A stretch of 64,000 bases of DNA from Oceanobacillus rekensis (lineage in GTDB: Bacteria > Bacillota > Bacilli > Bacillales > Amphibacillaceae): the NCBI RefSeq assembly GCF_002153375.1, contig NZ_MTBQ01000002.1:498223-562222 (forward strand), given 5' to 3'. This document shows positions 38,212 through 50,344 of this stretch, piece by piece; position 1 is the stretch's first letter, and every line of letters starts with the position of its first letter. The notes under the pieces are model-generated. The model saw nothing but the letters and a program-made list of their open reading frames with translations, did no database searches and was not told the DNA's origin. Both the position numbers and the translations under genes were made by a program.

Positions 38212-39393
38212 ATGAACAAAAAAACACTTCAAGACCTTGATTTAAAAGGAAAAAAGGTATTTTGCCGTGTCGATTTTAACGTCCCATTGAAAGATGGAGA
38301 GATCACGGATGATACTCGAATTAAAGCAGCATTGCCAACAATCAACTATTTAACAGAACAAGGTGCTATCGTTATTTTGGCAAGTCATCTTGGACGACCA
38401 AAAGGACAGGCAGTCGAAGAATTACGTTTAGACCCTGTAGCAAAGCATCTTAGCAATTTAATAGGGAAAGATGTTGTGAAAACAGATACGGTATACGGCG
38501 AAGAAGTTAATCAGGCAATTGGTCAACTGAATGAAGGCGATATTTTATTAATTGAGAATGTCCGCTTTGAATCTGGTGAAGAGAAAAATGATCCTGAATT
38601 GGTTCAGGCCTTTGCTGAGATGGCAGATTTGTATGTAAATGATGCCTTTGGCGCAGCACACCGGGCACATGCTTCCACAACAGGTATTGCTGAAAAACTA
38701 CCTGCAGCAGCTGGTTATTTGATGGAAAAGGAAATAGCTGCCCTTGGAAACGCATTAAATGATCCTAAACGTCCGTTTACAGCAATTATCGGTGGCGCAA
38801 AGGTAAAAGATAAAATTAATGTGATTGATAATTTATTGGAAAAAGTAGATAACTTGATTATCGGTGGTGGACTTGCTTATACATTTGTTAAAGCACAAGG
38901 CCATGAAGTCGGTAAGTCATTACTTGAAGAAGATAAAATTGATCTTGCTAATCAATTCATAGAAAAAGCGAAGGATAAAGGCGTAAACTTTGTTCTACCG
39001 GTTGACGTAGTTGTTGCTGATGATTTTTCTGAAACAGCAAACACTAAAATTGTAGACATTGATCAAATTCCTGCAGACTGGGAAGCATTGGATATCGGTC
39101 CGAAAACTAGGGAAGCCTATAGTCAGATTGTTGCAGAATCCAAACTGATTATTTGGAATGGGCCAATGGGTGTATTTGAATTGAACCCATTTGCTGGTGG
39201 TACAAAAGCAGTTGCTGAAAGTTTAGCCGAAACGGAAGGTTATTCCATCATTGGTGGTGGTGATTCAGCTGCAGCAGTGGAGAAATTCGACCTTGCATCT
39301 GAAATGGATCATGTATCAACAGGTGGTGGAGCTTCCCTTGAGTTTATGGAAGGTAAAGTATTGCCAGGTGTAGCAGCTTTAGATGATAAATAA
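38212..39393 (+). CDS. pgk: Phosphoglycerate kinase
   Basis: 393 aa, standard bacterial length. N-terminal [11 protein letters not shown] (residues 18-28), substrate-binding SHLGRPKG (near 61) and nucleotide-binding [12 protein letters not shown] near the C-terminus are visible. Makes ATP and 3-phosphoglycerate from 1,3-bisphosphoglycerate. AGGAGGG precedes ATG. Because a terminator follows gapA, a separate promoter is likely; a TATAAT at 38130-38135 is a candidate -10 but lacks a clear -35. Confidence 0.97.
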   Translation: MNKKTLQDLDLKGKKVFCRVDFNVPLKDGEITDDTRIKAALPTINYLTEQGAIVILASHLGRPKGQAVEELRLDPVAKHLSNLIGKDVVKTDTVYGEEVNQAIGQLNEGDILLIENVRFESGEEKNDPELVQAFAEMADLYVNDAFGAAHRAHASTTGIAEKLPAAAGYLMEKEIAALGNALNDPKRPFTAIIGGAKVKDKINVIDNLLEKVDNLIIGGGLAYTFVKAQGHEVGKSLLEEDKIDLANQFIEKAKDKGVNFVLPVDVVVADDFSETANTKIVDIDQIPADWEALDIGPKTREAYSQIVAESKLIIWNGPMGVFELNPFAGGTKAVAESLAETEGYSIIGGGDSAAAVEKFDLASEMDHVSTGGGASLEFMEGKVLPGVAALDDK

Positions 39394-39471
39394 ATTTTAT
39401 GATTTATTGTTCAAAAGGGAGGATTTTCCTTACCTATTGAACATCATATAACTAATTCGAGGGGTGAGACA

Positions 39472-40226
39472 ATGCGTAAGAAAATTATCGCTGGAAACTG
39501 GAAGATGAATAAAGTTTTTTCAGAGGCAAATCAATTTGTTGATGAAGTTGTTGGGAAGGTTCCGGATAGTGACAATGTGGAAGCTATTGTTTGTGCACCA
39601 TTCCCATATCTTGCATCTCTAGTTGAAAAAACGAATGGTTCAAAAGTTAAAGTAGCAGCACAGAACATGCACTTTGAAGACAATGGGGCATATACAGGAG
39701 AAGTTAGTCCAGTTATGCTTAAAGACATCGGAGTATCTCATGTTGTCTTAGGACACTCGGAACGTCGTGAATATTTTGCAGAGACTGATGAAACAGTTAA
39801 CAAGAAAACACATGCTGCCTTTAACAATGGGTTGACCCCGATTGTCTGTGTCGGTGAAACTTTGGAACAACGCGAAGCAAATGAAACAATGAACCATGTC
39901 GAAACACAGGTTAAAAAAGCGATTGAAGGATTAACAGATGAGCAAGTGGCTGAAACAATTGTTGCATATGAGCCAATTTGGGCAATTGGAACAGGTAAAA
40001 CTGCGTCCAGTGAAGATGCGAATGACGTTTGTGCGCATATTAGAAACGTTATTAAAGAAGTAACATCAGATGCTATTGCAGAAAAAGTTGTCATTCAATA
40101 TGGTGGTAGTGTTAAACCTGCCAATGTAGAAGAATTATTATCACAATCTGATATCGATGGTGCATTGGTCGGTGGAGCTAGTCTGGAAGCAGAATCATTT
40201 CTGCAACTTGTGGAGGCCGGTACAAA

Positions 40227-40230
<4 letters not shown>
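39472..40230 (+). CDS. tpiA: Triosephosphate isomerase
   Basis: 252-aa TIM barrel interconverting DHAP and glyceraldehyde 3-phosphate. N-terminal AGNWKMNK (K13 region), catalytic H in VLGHSERR (~95) and the signature [12 protein letters not shown] with catalytic Glu (~165) are visible. Its stop overlaps the gpmI start by 4 bp (ATGA), so translation is coupled. It also takes DHAP from GlpD. Confidence 0.97.
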
Positions 40231-43129
<2,899 letters not shown>

Positions 43130-43143
43130 ATATCTTACTTAAG

Positions 43144-43174
43144 AGGAGGCAGAGAAATCTGCCTCCTTTTTTTG
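43144..43174 (+). terminator. Terminator of the glycolytic operon
   Basis: Perfect 10-bp stem AGGAGGCAGA / TCTGCCTCCT with GAAA tetraloop and seven T residues. Confidence 0.93.
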
Positions 43175-43360
43175 TATAGCATGTTATTGGGTTTTTTGGC
43201 TTACCTTATGTCGTAGTTTAGATAAAATGCGAAGTAACTGTTGATCTGTATCGCTAATAATGGAAACGAGATACTTAGGCAACCGTAGCCCGTATACAAC
43301 TCCGCTTTTTGACCTGACCCCCATAAGTTAGAGTAAAAATAATTTACGGGGGTCAGGTTT

Positions 43361-43921
43361 ATGGCAAAGTACAGTGAAGAGTTTAAGGTAAAGGTCGCAG
43401 AAGAATATATTGAAGGGAAATTGAGTTATAGACGGTTAGCGGAGAAATACGAGGTACCAACGACTACACTGCGAGGTTGGGTAAGGGTTTATAAGTACTA
43501 TGGATCAAATAAATTAGTGAAAAAGGAACAAAAACAAAGCGTCTACTCTGTTCAATTCAAGTTAGATGTATTAAGCTTTATGAAAAGCACAGGTGCTTCC
43601 GTGTCCGACACAGCTCTTCAGTTTGGAATAAAGAATCCATCTATAATTTCTAGATGGCGAAAAACATTCCTTGAGGGCAATTTGGAAGTCCTGGATAAAC
43701 AGAGGGGACTGCTTTCTATGGCTAACAAATCCAATAATGAAGCGGAGAAAAAACTAACTAATAAAGAAGAATCTCTTCAGAAATTAGAAAGAGAAAATTA
43801 ACTTTTACATTTAGAGGTGGCATACCTAAAAAAGTTGCGAGCTTTTCAGAAGGATCCGGAGTCTTATCTAGAAAAGCACAAGCAGCGTTATCACTCGAAC
43901 TCAAAAAAGAATTTAAATTAA
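43361..43921 (+). pseudogene. IS3 OrfA with premature stop
   Basis: N-terminal helix-turn-helix transposase subunit (SYRRLAEKYEVPTTTLRGWV) and leucine-zipper part. The frame stops at TAA 43799-43801 after LEREN, but homology continues in the same frame (LLHLEVAYLKKLRAFQKDPE and on) to a TAA at 43919-43921, as expected for a 186-residue OrfA. A GAA or CAA codon has become TAA. The A-AAA-AAG slippery heptamer (43903-43909) for the programmed -1 shift lies after the nonsense codon. Confidence 0.88.
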
Positions 43922-44751
43922 AAGATGTCTTACAAATAGTTGGTATACCTGAATCTAGCTATCATTATCATGTGAAGGCCTTAAAAGTAAATGTAAACCC
44001 CGATGCGGAAATAAAAGAGCTTATTCAAGCTAAATTTGAGGAACATAACGGTGATTACGGTTATCGTAGAATCACAGACCAATTAAGACAAGAAGGCCAT
44101 ACAATCAATTATAAAAGGGTTCAGCGTCTCATGAGGGTGCTGGGTTTAAAATGTAAGAAATTTGGTAGGAAATCAAGAAAGTATAATGCTTATAAAGGTC
44201 CAGTGGGTAAAGTGGCGAAAAATCGTATGAAGCGCCGTTTCCACACATCGATACCGCTTCAAAAATTAACGACAGACATTACCGAATTTAAATGTTTAGA
44301 TGGGAAGAAATTATATCTTAATCCTATTTTAGATATGTTTAACGGTGAAATATTAACCTATGGAATTAGTAATAGTCCGACATTAGATTTTGTATTAGAA
44401 CCACTTGAAGAAACCTTAGATATCGTCAAAAACGCAACGTATAGAACAACAATTCATTCAGACCAAGGTTGGCATTATCAACATGATAAATGGGTGAAAA
44501 AACTCAAGCAGCACAAAGTGTTCCAAAGCATGTCACGTAAGGGGAATTGTATAGATAACGCACCTGTAGAAAGCTTCTTCGGTATCCTGAAACAAGAAAT
44601 GTATCACGGGGAATCTCTCTGTACCTATGAAGAATTAAAACGTAAAATTGAAGACTATATCTATTATTACAATAACAAACGAATTAAAGGAAGATTAAAC
44701 GGTATGAGCCCAGTTCAATACCGAATTCATACCGATCTAATCGCCGCTTAA
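43909..44751 (+). CDS. IS3 OrfB transposase catalytic domain (rve/DDE)
   Basis: -1 frame product read after the slippery site, about 280 residues; the catalytic part from 43972 is intact. Conserved DDE residues: D in TTDITEF, D in IHSDQGWHYQ and E in NAPVESFFGILKQE, with the (HTH_21) GDYGYRRIT segment before. Normally made only as an OrfAB fusion, which the upstream nonsense codon prevents, so it is probably silent. An internal ATG at 43972 has no ribosome site. Confidence 0.88.
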   Translation, partial: EFKLKDVLQIVGIPESSYHYHVKALKVNVNPDAEIKELIQAKFEEHNGDYGYRRITDQLRQEGHTINYKRVQRLMRVLGLKCKKFGRKSRKYNAYKGPVGKVAKNRMKRRFHTSIPLQKLTTDITEFKCLDGKKLYLNPILDMFNGEILTYGISNSPTLDFVLEPLEETLDIVKNATYRTTIHSDQGWHYQHDKWVKKLKQHKVFQSMSRKGNCIDNAPVESFFGILKQEMYHGESLCTYEELKRKIEDYIYYYNNKRIKGRLNGMSPVQYRIHTDLIAA

Positions 44752-44889
44752 TAAAACTCCAACTATTGGGGGTCGCACCATTTCCGCGGGCGGCTGGTGA
44801 GCCCCCTTGAGCTAACGCTCTGCGGGGTCTCACCGATGCCTTTCCTCCCGCTGGAGTCTCCGTGTATACGGGCTGCTGATATAGTGATT

Positions 44890-45455
44890 GCATCTGGCAA
44901 ATTTACTAGATTATGATGTGTCGCAGATTCCGGTTATTGCTGGAGAATATTGGTAGATTAACCTCACTGGCAACGATGTTCTTGCTTTATCAGGAACTAA
45001 TGGAAAAGATAAATGAGATTTATATCATGGGCGGAGCATTTTGGGTTCCAGGTAATGTTACAGCTGTATCGGAGGCATCCATTGTAACCCCGGAAATGGT
45101 CGATTATATAGATCAAGTCGGTTTGGTTGATATTGTGAAGCCAATGATTGATTATTATTATGATTTTTATTAAACTAGAAATCCCAATATTCAGGGCAGT
45201 CCGATGCACGATGTATTAACATTAATAGCAACAGTAAAGGAAGACATGTTTACGTATAGAGAATTGCCAGTCTACATTGTACTGGCTACGGAAGGTACGG
45301 AGAGAGGACAGAGCATTGCAGATATTAGACCTTTTGTGAATATAGAAAACGAAACTGATAAGGAGATTAAAACGCATCGAATAGCATTTGAACTCGACTA
45401 TCAACAATTTTACATGGGTTTTATGACCAATATTTCCGGAAAACGTTTTTACTAA
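44890..45455 (+). pseudogene. Decayed ribonucleoside hydrolase (IUNH family)
   Basis: Fragments of an inosine/uridine-preferring nucleoside hydrolase: LLDYDVSQIPVIAGE from about 44903 in one frame, then GRLTSLA and NEIYIMGGAFWVPGNVT in another, a joint from VSEAS straight to VTPEMVDY that drops a substantial internal part, and an in-frame TAA (45171-45173) before NPNIQGSPMHDVLTLIATV. The N-terminal DTDPGIDD motif is missing; the remnant abuts repeat D. Damage includes 5' loss, frameshift, internal deletion and nonsense. Confidence 0.8.
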
Positions 45456-45466
45456 TATTGCGAACC

Positions 45467-45512
45467 AAAGAGTACTGTATATATAATGCTAGTAGTACTC
45501 TTTACTTTTTTT
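45467..45512 (+). terminator. Terminator after the nucleoside hydrolase remnant
   Basis: 10-bp stem AAAGAGTACT / AGTACTCTTT (45467-45476, 45494-45503) followed by ACTTTTTTT. Confidence 0.8.
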
Positions 45513-45525
45513 GGGAGGTGTGAAC

Positions 45526-46104
45526 ATGGATATATTAGAAGCTATAAAGGAACGGCGGTCGACATATTCATTTAAAAGGGAAGAAGTAAATCCAGAAGTC
45601 TTGAAGCAGATTTTTACATATGGTTCCTATGCACCGACACATTATATGACAGAAGCATGGCAAATCAAGTTATATCAGTCGCAGGGGAGGAAGGCATTTA
45701 TTGATGCAATTATCGCAAGCTACCGGCGTATTGGCATGATTAAAGATAATGATGATCCAAAAACTTTACGAATGATTGAATCAATGACATCATTTTTAAT
45801 GACAATACCACACCATGCACTTATATATTTTGAGAAAGATAATGATCCGATAAGATATGAAGAGGAATACGCATCTGTTGCAGCATTTATCCAAAATGCA
45901 CAACTTGCAGCATGGGAATATGGTGTTGGAATGCTTTGGACGATTACAGCCTATATGCATGATCCTGAATTTATGGCTGAAATTGGCTTAAATAGTGATA
46001 ACTACAAAGTAGCAGCTGTTTTACAAATTGGATATCCGGACAAATTATCACGTGATAAAGGAAGGACGCCGATAGAAAATAAAATGGAAATCATTGATGA
46101 ATAG
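45526..46104 (+). CDS. Nitroreductase-family flavoprotein
   Basis: 192-aa FMN-dependent oxidoreductase fold. N-terminal AIKERRSTYSFK with the FMN-phosphate-binding RRS, APTHYMTEAWQ and the C-terminal GYPDKLSRDKGRTPIE are typical. Substrate not identifiable. ATG 45526 follows GGAGG (45514-45518); the longer frame overlaps this ribosome site. Single gene convergent with ptsI. Confidence 0.88.
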   Translation: MDILEAIKERRSTYSFKREEVNPEVLKQIFTYGSYAPTHYMTEAWQIKLYQSQGRKAFIDAIIASYRRIGMIKDNDDPKTLRMIESMTSFLMTIPHHALIYFEKDNDPIRYEEEYASVAAFIQNAQLAAWEYGVGMLWTITAYMHDPEFMAEIGLNSDNYKVAAVLQIGYPDKLSRDKGRTPIENKMEIIDE

Positions 46105-46171
46105 GTTACGCGAATGATAATGCCAATGTAAGCGACAAAAAGTGTTAGACAAAATCGGGTAGTGATTACAC

Positions 46172-46208
46172 CAAAAAGGCGCACAGGCCATGGATGGTCT
46201 GTGCGCTT
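46172..46208 (-). terminator. Terminator of ptsI
   Basis: 14-bp stem around AGGCGCACAGGCCA / TGGTCTGTGCGCTT (one G-U pair) with A residues on the plus strand 5' side, i.e. a T run for the minus strand. Confidence 0.8.
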
Positions 46209-46223
46209 CAGTTTTTATAATCG

Positions 46224-47936
46224 CTATTCAGTTTTTTCTTTGATAAATGCTACGACTTCTTCTGCAGTTCCCATAGAAAGAATTTGTTCTTTAAAGGAAG
46301 CCATTTCTTTTTTAGAAAGGCTAAGAATCTGTGTTCTTGCTGGGAGGATGGATGTTGCGCTCATACTGAATTCATCCAGTCCGAGGCCAAGCAGAATTGG
46401 AATGGCAATGGAATCTCCTGCCATTTCTCCACACATACCAACCCATTTACCTTCTTTATGTGCCGCTTCGATAACCGTGTTAATCAGGTTTAATATCGCC
46501 GGATTGTATGGCTGATATAAATAAGAAACTTGTTCATTCATCCGGTCAGCTGCCATGGTGTATTGGATTAAGTCATTTGTACCAATACTAAAGAAATCTA
46601 CTTCTTTGGCAAACTGTTTAGCAATAATTGCGGTAGATGGAATTTCAACCATTATACCTATTTCGATATCATCGGATACTTTAACGTTATCCGCAAGTAA
46701 TGCTTCTTTTTCATCCAATAAAATGGCTTTCGCCTGACGAAATTCCTCCAGTGTTGCAATCATCGGGAACATAATTTTCAGGTTACCATGTGTACTTGCA
46801 CGCAATAATGCGCGTAATTGTGGTCGGAAAACATGTTCATTATCCAAACAGAAGCGGATGGCACGATGGCCTAAGAAAGGGTTAAGCTCTTTAGGCAAGT
46901 CCAAATAGCTGAGTTCTTTATCTCCACCGATATCCAATGTCCTTACGACAACAGGCTTATCATCCATTTGCTCCAAAACGGATTTATATGCTTCATATTG
47001 TTCTTCTTCAGAAGGAAGCTCCGATTTACCCATATATAAAAATTCAGTTCGGTATAATCCAACAGCTTCACCGCCATTATTTAGGACTCCTTCGATATCT
47101 GCTGGTGTCCCAATATTGGCAGCCAATTCCACTTGCTCTCCATCACTTGTAAATGTTGGTTCATCTTTTAATTTTGCCCACTCGACTTGTTGATCTGCAA
47201 AGGATTCCTGTTTTTTACGATAGGAATCCAATTCTTCATCGGATGGATTGATAATAACAATACCTTCCATGCCGTCGACGATAACAATATCACCCTGGGA
47301 AACAGAAGTAGTGATGTTTTTCGTTCCTACTATTGCTGGAATTTCAAGGGATCTCGCCATAATTGCAGAATGTGATGTACGTCCACCGATATCTGTGGCA
47401 AAACCTTTCACAAATTCGCGATTTAATTGTGCTGTATCTGAAGGTGTTAGATCGTTTGCAATTACGATCACTTGTTCATCAATTAATGCTGGATCAGGAA
47501 AATTCGCACCGAGTAAATGGGCCATTACACGCTTTGTAACATCCTGAATATCTGCAGCACGTTCACGCATGTATTCGTTATCCATATTTTTGAACATATC
47601 AATAAACGTATTCGCAACTTCGTCTAATGCAGCTTCTGCATTTACTTTCTCTGTATTAATTTTATCTTGCATTGGTTTAATTAGTTCAGGATCACTTAAA
47701 ACTAATAAATGGGCAGAAAAAATTTCGGCATGTTCATCGCCGAGTTCCTTCTTTGTATGTTCTTTAATTTTTTCCAGTTCTTGTTTGGAAACTTCTAAAG
47801 CTTGGTCAAGCCTTTTAATTTCGTTATCTGGATTATCTATAGATACATGTTCAAATGTTAAATCCGGGGCTTTTAATTCATAAACTTTTGCAATAGCAAT
47901 GCCGGTTGATGCGGCAATACCTTCAATTTTTTCCAT
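46224..47936 (-). CDS. ptsI: Phosphoenolpyruvate-protein phosphotransferase (PTS enzyme I)
   Basis: 570 aa, the length of the B. subtilis enzyme when started at 47936 ([10 protein letters not shown]); the ATG four codons upstream leaves no spacing from AAAGG. Catalytic H189 is in [13 protein letters not shown]; the C-terminal PEP-binding TIM barrel has [11 protein letters not shown] and GMCGEMAGD. It passes phosphate from PEP to HPr. ptsH is normally next to ptsI in Bacillus but is absent here; the neighbours are unrelated, so the PTS operon has been split. Confidence 0.96.
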   Translation of the reverse strand: MEKIEGIAASTGIAIAKVYELKAPDLTFEHVSIDNPDNEIKRLDQALEVSKQELEKIKEHTKKELGDEHAEIFSAHLLVLSDPELIKPMQDKINTEKVNAEAALDEVANTFIDMFKNMDNEYMRERAADIQDVTKRVMAHLLGANFPDPALIDEQVIVIANDLTPSDTAQLNREFVKGFATDIGGRTSHSAIMARSLEIPAIVGTKNITTSVSQGDIVIVDGMEGIVIINPSDEELDSYRKKQESFADQQVEWAKLKDEPTFTSDGEQVELAANIGTPADIEGVLNNGGEAVGLYRTEFLYMGKSELPSEEEQYEAYKSVLEQMDDKPVVVRTLDIGGDKELSYLDLPKELNPFLGHRAIRFCLDNEHVFRPQLRALLRASTHGNLKIMFPMIATLEEFRQAKAILLDEKEALLADNVKVSDDIEIGIMVEIPSTAIIAKQFAKEVDFFSIGTNDLIQYTMAADRMNEQVSYLYQPYNPAILNLINTVIEAAHKEGKWVGMCGEMAGDSIAIPILLGLGLDEFSMSATSILPARTQILSLSKKEMASFKEQILSMGTAEEVVAFIKEKTE

Positions 47937-48122
47937 CTTTTGTTGCATCCTTTCTTATAGAAAGCTCTAATAGTATAAGTTTAAATAAGTACCAAATTAG
48001 AAGCAAGCGGGCGAATCGATTCGATTCGAAGCTTATCATTTGGTGGCGATTTCAACATCCTTTACTATATGATAGTACAATTTTATTTTAAACAGTTATC
48101 ATGGTACATGCAAGCAAAGCAA

Positions 48123-49037
48123 CTATGTAAGTTGCTGCTTGGTCCACCTGTATAATGCATCGTAAACTTCTTCCCGGTTAGTCTCATTTAATAATTCATG
48201 TCTTCCATCTGTAAATAGCATAATAGAGATATCCTGTAGGCCAGCTTTTTGGTAAATATCAGCGGTTTTCCAAATTCCCTTTCCATAGTCCCCAATTGGA
48301 TCTGCATCGCCACTGATTATGAGTAATGGTAGATCTTTTTGAATCATCTTATTTCTTTTCTTATTTTGCATCGAAATAATACCACTTAGTAAATCGAAGA
48401 AAAACCTTCCTGTTGGAATGAACCCACATAAGGGGTCGTCCCTATATTTTTTCACGACAGTTTCTTCTCTTGTCAGCCATTCATAGCCATTTTTCTGGTC
48501 GCTTATTTTTTTATTATTGCTGCTGAAGGCTAATTGATTCAACAAGTTAGATTCTTTTTTAGGAGATAAGAAGTAGGCAAGGCTTTTGCCCGCAATAGAG
48601 ATGGTTTTCGAATAATAGCCTGTTCCTGACAATATTACACCATGAATTTCTGCGCTATATTCTTGTAAATAATTCCTTACTAGAAACGATCCCATACTAT
48701 GCCCAAGTAAAAATATTGGCGTATCGGGATAAAATTCCTTTACGTTCATTGTAATTTCGTACAGGTCATTTGTTGTCTTCGTAAAACCGTCTTTGTCGGA
48801 AAAGTAACCTTGCACTCCTGATTTTTCAGCCGTTTTCCCATGACCACGATGATCATTCCCAATGACAAAAAACCCCTTCTTCAATAAAAAATTTGCAAAT
48901 TCTTTATAACGGTTAATATGCTCTGCCATACCATGTGCGAGTTGAATGATTGCTTTTGGTTTATTTCCATCGACATACCATTTCTTACAATATACTTCTG
49001 TGCCATCTTCCATCGTTAACCAAAAAGAACTTTCCAT
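48123..49037 (-). CDS. Alpha/beta hydrolase (lysophospholipase/monoglyceride-lipase-like)
   Basis: 304-aa serine hydrolase. Oxyanion region LAHGMAEHINRY, nucleophile elbow GHSMGS (~110-115), probable catalytic Asp in ISGDADPIGD and His in TDGRHELLNE near the C-terminus; this arrangement is that of PldB/MGL-like lysophospholipases. Soluble with no signal peptide. AGGAG is 8 nt from the ATG at 49037; ATG 49040 is an equal alternative. Single gene with no operon partner, substrate unknown. Confidence 0.88.
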   Translation of the reverse strand: MESSFWLTMEDGTEVYCKKWYVDGNKPKAIIQLAHGMAEHINRYKEFANFLLKKGFFVIGNDHRGHGKTAEKSGVQGYFSDKDGFTKTTNDLYEITMNVKEFYPDTPIFLLGHSMGSFLVRNYLQEYSAEIHGVILSGTGYYSKTISIAGKSLAYFLSPKKESNLLNQLAFSSNNKKISDQKNGYEWLTREETVVKKYRDDPLCGFIPTGRFFFDLLSGIISMQNKKRNKMIQKDLPLLIISGDADPIGDYGKGIWKTADIYQKAGLQDISIMLFTDGRHELLNETNREEVYDALYRWTKQQLT

Positions 49038-49203
49038 CATGATCACTCCTATATTAAGGACTCTTCTTCATTCAATAATAAAATCATTCATTGAGGTGTG
49101 CAATCTTAAGCTATAAATGACAAGTTTATCTTGCAAGTCTATTGACTATTATGATAAAGTAATGAGTAGGTATTTGTCGGATACAGGAGGTGTTTTTTAA
49201 AAC

Positions 49204-49437
49204 ATGGCAGGTTTAGTTAATGTATTATTAGTCGTTGATGCAATTATAATGATAGCATTCGTACTATTGCAGTCAGGAAAAAGCGCGGGCCTATCTGGAG
49301 CAGTCTCCGGTGGTGCTGAGCAATTATTTGGAAAACAAAAAGCACGTGGAGCCGATTTGATTTTACATCGCGGTACAATTATTACAGGAATTTTATTTTT
49401 CTTATTAGCTTTTCTAAGTGCTTACGTATTACAATAG
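49204..49437 (+). CDS. secG: Preprotein translocase subunit SecG
   Basis: 77-aa membrane protein with two helices (about residues 3-21 and 55-76) joined by the conserved glycine-rich loop [22 protein letters not shown]. It assists SecYE-SecA protein export. AGGAGGTG precedes ATG. It leads the secG-est-rnr-smpB-ssrA order typical of Bacillus and is followed by a terminator, so it may be transcribed alone. Confidence 0.95.
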   Translation: MAGLVNVLLVVDAIIMIAFVLLQSGKSAGLSGAVSGGAEQLFGKQKARGADLILHRGTIITGILFFLLAFLSAYVLQ

Positions 49438-49442
49438 AAACT

Positions 49443-49478
49443 AATCCCTTATCATGATTTCGTGATAAGGGATTTTTA
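49443..49478 (+). terminator. Terminator of secG
   Basis: 12-bp stem AATCCCTTATCA / TGATAAGGGATT with 8-nt loop and TTT. Confidence 0.85.
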
Positions 49479-49549
49479 ATATTATATGTTGTATAGTTAT
49501 CCATATAGGGTAGAGTAAGAGTAGGATTTTGTAAGGAGATGCAGTTAGA

Positions 49550-50296
49550 ATGAAAATAAAACAACCCCAACCCTTTACATTTGAAGCAGGACCACGTGCA
49601 GTATTACTATTGCATGGTTTTACTGGCCATTCTGCAGATGTGAGAATGCTTGGCCGATTTTTGGAGAAAAAAGGTTATACAACCCATGCACCGATCTATC
49701 GCGGCCATGGTGTCCCACCAGAAGAGTTGATCACATCAAATCCCGCCGAGTGGTGGGAAGATGTTAAGAACGCTTTCCAGCATTTGAAAAATCTTGGCTA
49801 TGAGGAAATAGCCGTTGCAGGACTTTCACTTGGTGGTGTCCTTGGATTGAAACTAGCGTACTCAGAAAAAATTAAAGCGATGATACCAATGTGTGCACCA
49901 ATGTTTTTCGATAATAACACACAACTTTCCACAGGATTTAAGCAGTTTTCTAAGGAATACAAGCAGCTGGAACAAAAAGACGAAGAAACTATTAAGGAAG
50001 AAGTAGCATCATTAGTCGGTAATTCCCAGAAATTATTTGAAGCATTGGGTAAGACTATTCAAGAAGTTAAAAATAACGTGGATACAATCTATACACCTGT
50101 ATTTGTTGTACAGGCCAGAAAGGATCAGATGATTAATACAGAAAGTGCAGCATATATCTATGAAAATGTTGAATCTGACGTAAAAGACATAAAATGGTAT
50201 GAAGAATCGAGTCATGTCATTACGATGGATAAAGAGAAAGAACTGCTACATGAAGACATCTTTCAGTTTTTAGAAAAACTTGATTGGAAGATATGA
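49550..50296 (+). CDS. est: Carboxylesterase (Est30/YvaK type)
   Basis: 248-aa alpha/beta hydrolase close to the Geobacillus Est30 and B. subtilis YvaK family. Oxyanion HGFTGHSADVR (residues 22-32), nucleophile GLSLGG (~92-97), catalytic Asp in ARKDQMIN and His in SSHVIT. It cleaves short-chain carboxylic esters; the physiological substrate is unknown. AAGGAGATG precedes ATG. Upstream of rnr as in B. subtilis. Confidence 0.93.
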   Translation: MKIKQPQPFTFEAGPRAVLLLHGFTGHSADVRMLGRFLEKKGYTTHAPIYRGHGVPPEELITSNPAEWWEDVKNAFQHLKNLGYEEIAVAGLSLGGVLGLKLAYSEKIKAMIPMCAPMFFDNNTQLSTGFKQFSKEYKQLEQKDEETIKEEVASLVGNSQKLFEALGKTIQEVKNNVDTIYTPVFVVQARKDQMINTESAAYIYENVESDVKDIKWYEESSHVITMDKEKELLHEDIFQFLEKLDWKI

Positions 50297-50344
50297 TTAT
50301 ATTTACGAAAAAATGCAAACAATAATAAGAAAGAAGGTGACGAG

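Larger units (their letters stand above)
43310..44780 (+). mobile_element. IS3-family insertion sequence, 1471 bp, inactivated
   Basis: Imperfect terminal inverted repeats: left TGACCTGACCCCCATAAGTT, right (reverse complement) TGGTGCGACCCCCAATAGTT, starting with TG. Flanking TTT at 43307-43309 and 44781-44783 fits a 3-bp target duplication, typical of IS3. Contains orfA and orfB in the -1 relation. OrfA carries a nonsense codon, so the OrfAB transposase cannot be made. Confidence 0.9.
43219..44880 (-). repeat. Dispersed repeat copy D, split by an IS3-family element
   Basis: The left part (43219-43309) starts with the family end TAGATAAAATGCGAAGTAAC and runs to ACTCCGC; the right part (44781-44880) holds the GC-rich module in the orientation opposite to copy C. 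AGCCCGTATACA (43287-43298) and TGTATACGGGCT (44863-44874) pair as the module's outer stem. Rejoining across the IS gives a continuous ...CTCCGC-TTT-CCGCGGGCGG... module. The other family end is not recognisable. Confidence 0.7.

Noticed and set aside
46162..47883. Reading frames on the plus strand opposite ptsI
   Set aside because: Antisense shadows of a strongly conserved gene with no family likeness or start signals.
48014..48030. GAATCGATTCG palindrome upstream of ptsI as an operator
   Set aside because: Too short and common, with no convincing promoter next to it.
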